From Lytechinus pictus (Eukaryota > Echinodermata > Echinoidea > Temnopleuroida > Toxopneustidae), in assembly GCF_037042905.1 (NCBI RefSeq), contig NC_087252.1, positions 36,705,556 to 36,769,555 on the forward strand: a stretch of 64,000 nt of DNA, read 5' to 3'. Made by a program: the position numbers and the translations under genes. The first letter of the stretch is position 1, and every line of letters starts with the position of its first letter. The notes under the pieces were generated by a model. The model searched no databases and was not told the origin of the DNA. It saw only the letters and a program-made list of their open reading frames with translations. Positions 59,376 to 64,000 of the stretch are shown here, in pieces.

Positions 59376-59421
59376 ATATATGCATATATATAAATATATA
59401 TAAATATATATATATATAAAC
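59376..59421 (+). repeat. TA-rich microsatellite
   Basis: TATATGCATATATATAAATA repeats, about 45 bp. Confidence 0.85.
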
Positions 59422-59442
59422 TTAAAAAGGTTTGTAAATCTG

Positions 59443-59930
59443 ACTTTGATCGATAATTTCTCCTCGGTTTTAGTAAATATCAATGTGTAATTAATATTAA
59501 TGAATAGAACATTTAATTTTCTTTAAAAAGATAGCCTACATGATAAGATTATGGTTTACATGGAGGTTCAGTGCCTTGGAATGTGGGGCAAGGTCAAAAT
59601 TCGAAAGTTGCAAAATGACACAATATTGAAAGTCGCTGTTCTTTTTTTTAGTGGTGATGAATGAGTTTCTCAGCGGTTTCTTTTGATTTTGATCAATAAT
59701 TCCTCATCGGTTTTAGCAAATATCAATGTGTAATTAATATTAATGAATAGATCATTTAATTTTCTTTAAAATGATACCCTACATGATGTGATTATCGTTA
59801 ACATATGGTGTAGTGCCTTGAAATGTGGGGGCAAGTTCAAAATTCAAAAGTTGCAAAATGACACAATATTGAAAGTCACTGTTCTTTTTTCAGTGGTGAT
59901 TGGTGAGTTTCTCAGCGGTTTCTTTTAATT
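59443..59930 (+). repeat. ~244 bp tandem duplication
   Basis: ATCAATGTGTAATTAATATT, AATGAATAGA(A/T)CATTTAATT, GTGCCTTG(G/A)AATGTGGGG, TTGCAAAATGACACAATATT and GAGTTTCTCAGCGGTTTCTT each occur twice, 240-245 bp apart (units about 59443-59686 and 59687-59930). Confidence 0.9.
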
Positions 59931-59989
59931 ATTTTCATGCACCTTAACATCAACATGGAATCAAGCAGACATCTGCACAATCAAACACA

Positions 59990-60014
59990 TAACAAACAAA
60001 CAAACAAACAAACA
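59990..60014 (+). repeat. (AAAC)n microsatellite
   Basis: ACAAACAAACAAACAAACAA, about six units. Confidence 0.9.
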
Positions 60015-60633
60015 TGCATGGGTATTTCATACCACGACTGTTACGATCTTATAAGCGAATCGTGCTTATAGTGTAACTCGCCGGGTAAGTTTGCGTAAAA
60101 GTGTTATATTGAAAATATAATTTACGAGCGCACAGTGAATGGGGAAATTATGCGAGAATATCGCTTCAATAAAATATTCATGTACAAACACTCTGTATGT
60201 TTCTTTTTTCCAACTACTTACGTTTTTCTTTTGGGGTGTGGAGTTGTAGTCCGTTCTAGACAAAAAACCACATCTTTCTCATCACAAAATAAAAGAGATT
60301 TAAGACATGTAATAACCTGGTAAAAAACTTCAGCATATTTTTCATTTAGAGAAAATCATAGGCGATCGTGTACGTGTGCATGCAGTGTATCCTATGCGTG
60401 CATCCGGTGCGTTGATGTACAAACAAATGGTACCAAACAACACAGAGGCAGTGCGCGCACACACTGGACACATTTTCAATGAGCTTGGAAGCGAGTTACA
60501 CTATAGCAAGAGTTTACAGTTTAAGACCGTAACACATGTTCACGACTCAAACCATGTTATCTCACAGAACCACCACTACAGAAGCAGGGTCTTGATTAGA
60601 ATGGATTTTCATCTCTATTGACACAGACAAAAG
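60015..60633. other. Unassigned stretch before the Penelope-like element
   Basis: No supported feature up to the target-site copy at 60634. Confidence 0.4.
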
Positions 60634-60646
60634 AATCATGTTCTGT

Positions 60647-61097
60647 AACGATTCTGTTGAACTTTGGTTCACAACACAAAAAACAGAAAATAACGAAGAG
60701 TTACCTCGAAATTTTCGGCTGCTAACTGCAACCTTCGTCAGCGATGTGACCCGATTTGACCTTAGTGACGTAATGGTCGATGATCGGGTCGTAGACATTC
60801 GGAAGCTTGTATCGCCCCCCGTCTCTGTTGAGAGAAGGTCTGAACGCCCGGATGTAGATGGCCTCTTTCACACCTCTCTCGAAGTACCGCGGCTCCCTGT
60901 TCAGCACTTGTACCTTGTTGATGTCAACACGATGGCCAGGGGATTCGATGTGGATGTGCTGAGATACCTCGGAGGAAGTGGAGCTAGGGCGTCGGTGTTC
61001 AAGGAATCTTGTCCTAAGGGAACGTTCTGTTTCTCCTATATAAGATTCCTGACATAGACCCTTAGTCGTCTGTCCTTGACAAGGAATCAAATAAATA
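60647..61097 (-). repeat. Inverted partial copy of the Penelope-like element 3' end
   Basis: Reverse complement of 62791-63241. Position sums are constant at 123888, so there are no indels. On the minus strand it encodes the same GIY-YIG region (SYIGETERSLRTRFLEHRRP) and stop as the forward copy, plus most of the 3'UTR. It starts directly at the target duplication. The plus-strand open frame over it is only the antisense. Confidence 0.92.
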
Positions 61098-63166
61098 TGA
61101 CATGGTTGTTGGAGAAGAAAAACGCGGAAAATTCTCGGAATTTTAACACCAACATCGCGTCAGATTGCATCGGTAAATGGGTGAAAAACTGCTCTGATCG
61201 TCTGTTGAGAGATTCTGAATTGTCGGTGTTAGTGAAAGGGCTTAATTTCTCCGTAGCGCCTACAGAGGTTCCCGCTGTTGACATCATCACTAGTACGGAA
61301 ACCGCATGCCGTAAGTTGAACGAACGCAGTGCTACTGAGTTGAGATCTAAAGTCGTTGGATTACTGAGCCGACCGAGAAAACTCGAGCCCAATCTCAACA
61401 AAGAAGAAACTGAGGCTTTGAACGATTTGAAGAAAGACAAGAACATCAGAGTTTTACCAGCAGACAAAGGTAGGACTGTGGTTATTCTGAACACTTGTGA
61501 TTATAATAGCAAATGTGAATATCTTTTGGATGATACCAACACTTACAAGAAACTTGGTTCGAAGGATCCTACAAGCAAGTATAAGAAGGAACTTGTTAGT
61601 GCTCTACAAGAAATAGAGAGAGACGGTGGTATCAACAGAGACGAATATCGCAGGTTATACCCAACTACAGATACCCCTCCTAAGTTTTATGGTCTCCCTA
61701 AAATCCATAAACCGAACATTCCACTTCGACCGATTGTAAGTAGTATTGGATCAATTACTTATAACTGTGCCAAGCATCTTGCCTACATTCTGTCACCTTT
61801 AGTTGGTCAGACTTGTCACCATGTAACTGGTTCTCAATCTTTTGCTGAATGTATTAAGAATGCGCGTGTTGAGGAAGACGAGGAACTGAGATCATATGAC
61901 GTGACAGCTCTTTTCACTTCAGTTCCTATTGACAAGGCCCTGAAGATTATCCAATCCAAACTTCAGAGCGTGAACACTTGGAAAGATAGGACTCGCTTAT
62001 CAGTGGACCACATTGTGAAACTGTTGGATGTTTGCCTGCGATGTACTTATTTTGTTCACAATGGCATATAATATCAGCAGATCCATGGAGCAGCGATGGG
62101 ATCGCCAATTTCCCCCATTGTTTGTAATCTGTACATGGAACATTTTGAACAATTAGCTCTTGAGTCAGCACCTCATCCTCCAATATGGTGGTTTCGATAT
62201 GTTGATGATACACACACTAAACTCAAGAAAGAATTCTCGCAGGAATTTACTGATCATCTGAACTTGATTGATCCGGACATTCAATTCACCACTGAAGGTG
62301 AGGAAGGACGGTCACTGGCATTTTTTGACACTTTGACGGTTATTCAACCAGACGGCAACTTGGATATCAAAGTTTACCGTAAACCTACGCACACCGACCA
62401 ATACCTGAACTTCTCCTCTAATCACCCACTTGAACATAAGCTTGGTGTGATCAAGACTCTTTTCCATCGAGCGGAAGCGGTTATCACAGATCCAGTCACC
62501 GTTTCTGAGGAAAAAGCTCACGTTAAACGGGCTCTCTCCAAGTGCGGCTATCCTAGTTGGGTCTTCAACAAGATCGATAACTCAGCTAAAGGAAAGTCTC
62601 CGCCTAGAAAGGACAACCCCAAGCCACCCAAAGGACAGATTGTACTTCCGTACGTTAAAGGATTATCGGAAGCCCTTCGTAGGAATTTCAGTCAATTTGG
62701 CATTAGGATGTGTTACAAACCAACAAGGACCCTTAGACAGTACTTGGTTGCGCCGAAAGATAAGACAGAGAAGAAGGATATCACCGGTCCTATTTATTTG
62801 ATTCCTTGTCAAGGACAGACGACTAAGGGTCTATGTCAGGAATCTTATATAGGAGAAACAGAACGTTCCCTTAGGACAAGATTCCTTGAACACCGACGCC
62901 CTAGCTCCACTTCCTCCGAGGTATCTCAGCACATCCACATCGAATCCCCTGGCCATCGTGTTGACATCAACAAGGTACAAGTGCTGAACAGGGAGCCGCG
63001 GTACTTCGAGAGAGGTGTGAAAGAGGCCATCTACATCCGGGCGTTCAGACCTTCTCTCAACAGAGACGGGGGGCGATACAAGCTTCCGAATGTCTACGAC
63101 CCGATCATCGACCATTACGTCACTAAGGTCAAATCGGGTCACATCGCTGACGAAGGTTGCAGTTAG
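61097..63166 (+). pseudogene. Penelope-like element ORF: reverse transcriptase plus GIY-YIG endonuclease, one in-frame stop
   Basis: One frame of 689 codons from ATG 61097 to TAG 63164-63166 is interrupted only by TAA at 62069-62071 (codon 325). Features in order: WVKNCSDRLL...LSVLVKGLNFSVAP, the N-terminal motif of these RTs, near codon 50; ADKGRTVVIL; PKFYGLPKIHKPNIPLRPIV (template grip); SYDVTALFTSVP (motif A, about codon 266); HGAAMGSPISPIVCNLYME (motif B, just after the stop); WWFRYVDDT (motif C YVDD, about codon 366); FFDTLTV and KVYRKPTHTDQYL; then YLIPC...SYIGETERSLRTRFLEHRR (GIY-YIG, about codons 566-595) and SLNRDGG. Catalytic residues are intact. About 100 or more N-terminal residues of the family are missing where the inverted copy begins, so ATG 61097 is probably not the native start. 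Confidence 0.9.
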
Positions 63167-63299
63167 CAGCCGAAAATTTCGAGGTAACTCTTCGTTATTT
63201 TCTGTTTTTTGTGTTGTGAACCAAAGTTCAACAAAATCGTTATCTTTTACCAACACAGATGAACTTTCATGATCGTAATCATGTTCTGTGTTGACCCTT

Positions 63300-64000
63300 C
63301 CTGACTATTTCTGCTCGTTTTGCAGATTTTGCAATTCAGACCTCATCCAACACTTTTGAATCATGCTCTTTTCGTGATGGCATGATCATAACATGCATGG
63401 TATCATGTTAAAGAGAATTAAATGATCTTTTGAATGATGTCAAATATGCATTTTGGGAAATTGGGAGTTGGGAGAAATTAATGGCCAAACTCAGATTTCC
63501 TAATTTTTTTTTGCTCGTTTTGCAACTTTTCAGTTCAGACCTCAACCAACACTTTTGAATCCTGCTCTTTTCGTAATGGCATGATCATAACAAGCATGGT
63601 ATCATTTTAAAGAAAATTAAATGATCGTTTGAATGAAATCAAATATGTATTGTGTAACATTGGGAGTTGGGAGAAAATAATGGCCAAACTCAGATTTCTA
63701 AACTTTTTTTGCTCGTTTTGCAGCTTTTCAACTCAGACCTCAACCAACACTTTTGAAATTTGCTCTTTTCGTGATGGCATGATCATAACAAGCATGGTAT
63801 CATTTTAAAGAGAATTAAATGATCGTTTGAATGATATCAAATATGTATTGTGTAACATTGGGAGTTGGGAGAAAATATTGGCCAAACTCAGATTTCCAAA
63901 CTTTTTTTGCTCGTTTTGCAGCTTTTCAATTCAGACCTCAACCAACACTTTTGAATCCTGCTCTTTTCGTGATGGCATGATCATGACAAGCATGGTATCA
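63300..64000 (+). repeat. ~198 bp satellite, at least 3.5 units, continuing past the window
   Basis: TTGCTCGTTTTGCA recurs at 63311, 63512, 63710 and 63908 (periods about 201, 198, 198). Other constant parts are CAGACCTCAACCAACACTTT, GATGGCATGATCATAACA, AGCATGGTATCATTTTAAAG, ATTAAATGATCGTTTGAATG and AACATTGGGAGTTGGGAGAA. The first unit is the most diverged, as at an array edge. The array starts within about 25 bp of the Penelope-like element's target duplication. Confidence 0.92.

Larger units (their letters stand above)
60647..63276 (+). mobile_element. Penelope-like retroelement with inverted 5' partial copy and 13 bp target duplication
   Basis: The 13-mer AATCATGTTCTGT occurs at 60634-60646 and 63277-63289, bracketing 2,630 bp. 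From the left, the insertion has an inverted copy of the element's own 3' part (60647-61097, reverse complement of 62791-63241 with almost no differences) and then a 5'-truncated forward copy with RT and GIY-YIG endonuclease to the 3' tail at 63276. A 5' inverted partial copy is a known arrangement of Penelope-like elements. Near-identity of the inverted arms and the intact target duplication point to a recent insertion. Confidence 0.9.

Noticed and set aside
60638-61057. 139-codon plus-strand frame, and its twin at 62831-63256 on the minus strand
   Set aside because: Both are antisense to the GIY-YIG coding region of the Penelope-like element.
61076-61096. TTG at 61076 as start of the Penelope-like ORF
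   Set aside because: This segment belongs to the inverted arm. The first in-frame ATG is 61097, and the native N-terminus appears to be truncated.
63300-64000. Possible CRISPR-like array
   Set aside because: Units are contiguous ~198 bp satellite repeats with no unique spacers, in a eukaryotic context.

Overview
The window is eukaryotic and looks like repeat-rich DNA from a marine invertebrate. It is AT-rich, has spliced exons with GT/GC-AG sites, long introns, and transposons over more than half its length. It has no operons, ribosome binding sites or dense prokaryotic-style coding. The repeat families (TTAA-flanked palindromic MITEs, subterminal-hairpin elements with ~145 bp internal repeats, CR1/L2-like LINE tails, a Penelope-like element) and a small immunoglobulin-domain receptor suggest a deuterostome, probably an echinoderm such as a sea urchin. 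The organism call is inference.

Layout. 1-420 is the 3' end of a CR1/L2-like LINE. 2287-2812 is a long-TIR element with a TAA target duplication. 3018-4193 is a dispersed repeat found again at 13254-14410. 4.2-8.6 kb is a cluster of hairpin-ended, probably Helentron-like, elements surrounding one convincing minus-strand exon (5850-6036). 10.0-13.3 kb holds a GC-rich island with three POU octamers, a GAAAAGTGAAATAT minisatellite and a ~195 bp array. 17.6-24.1 kb is a 5.7 kb piggyBac-type element inserted in one copy of a tandem duplication whose second copy is an empty-site relative. 27.4-29.1 kb is a hAT element (8 bp target duplication) carrying a tRNA-derived SINE. 30.0-35.2 kb is a foldback element built of ~160 bp units.

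The one clear protein gene is at 37.0-39.8 kb. It encodes most of a signal peptide, a V-like Ig domain, a second Ig domain and a transmembrane segment, with all junctions in phase 1. Two further phase-compatible exons (43476-43493 and the Thr/Ser-rich 44121-44721) follow an intron containing a 1 kb palindromic AT satellite.

45-52 kb is a mosaic of small TIR elements, tandem duplications and a 3 kb TIR element (48395-51444) hosting two nested elements. 52.1-55.4 kb is a second foldback. 55.5-57.8 kb holds two decayed LINE reverse transcriptases facing each other. 60647-63276 is a young Penelope-like element (RT plus GIY-YIG) with an inverted partial copy at its 5' side, a perfect 13 bp target duplication and one in-frame stop. 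The window ends in a ~198 bp satellite that runs off the edge.

Apart from the Ig gene and the orphan exon, most of the DNA reads as mobile elements and their debris. No rRNA gene, intact tRNA gene or CRISPR array was seen. All family names rest on reading motifs by eye; no database search was run.
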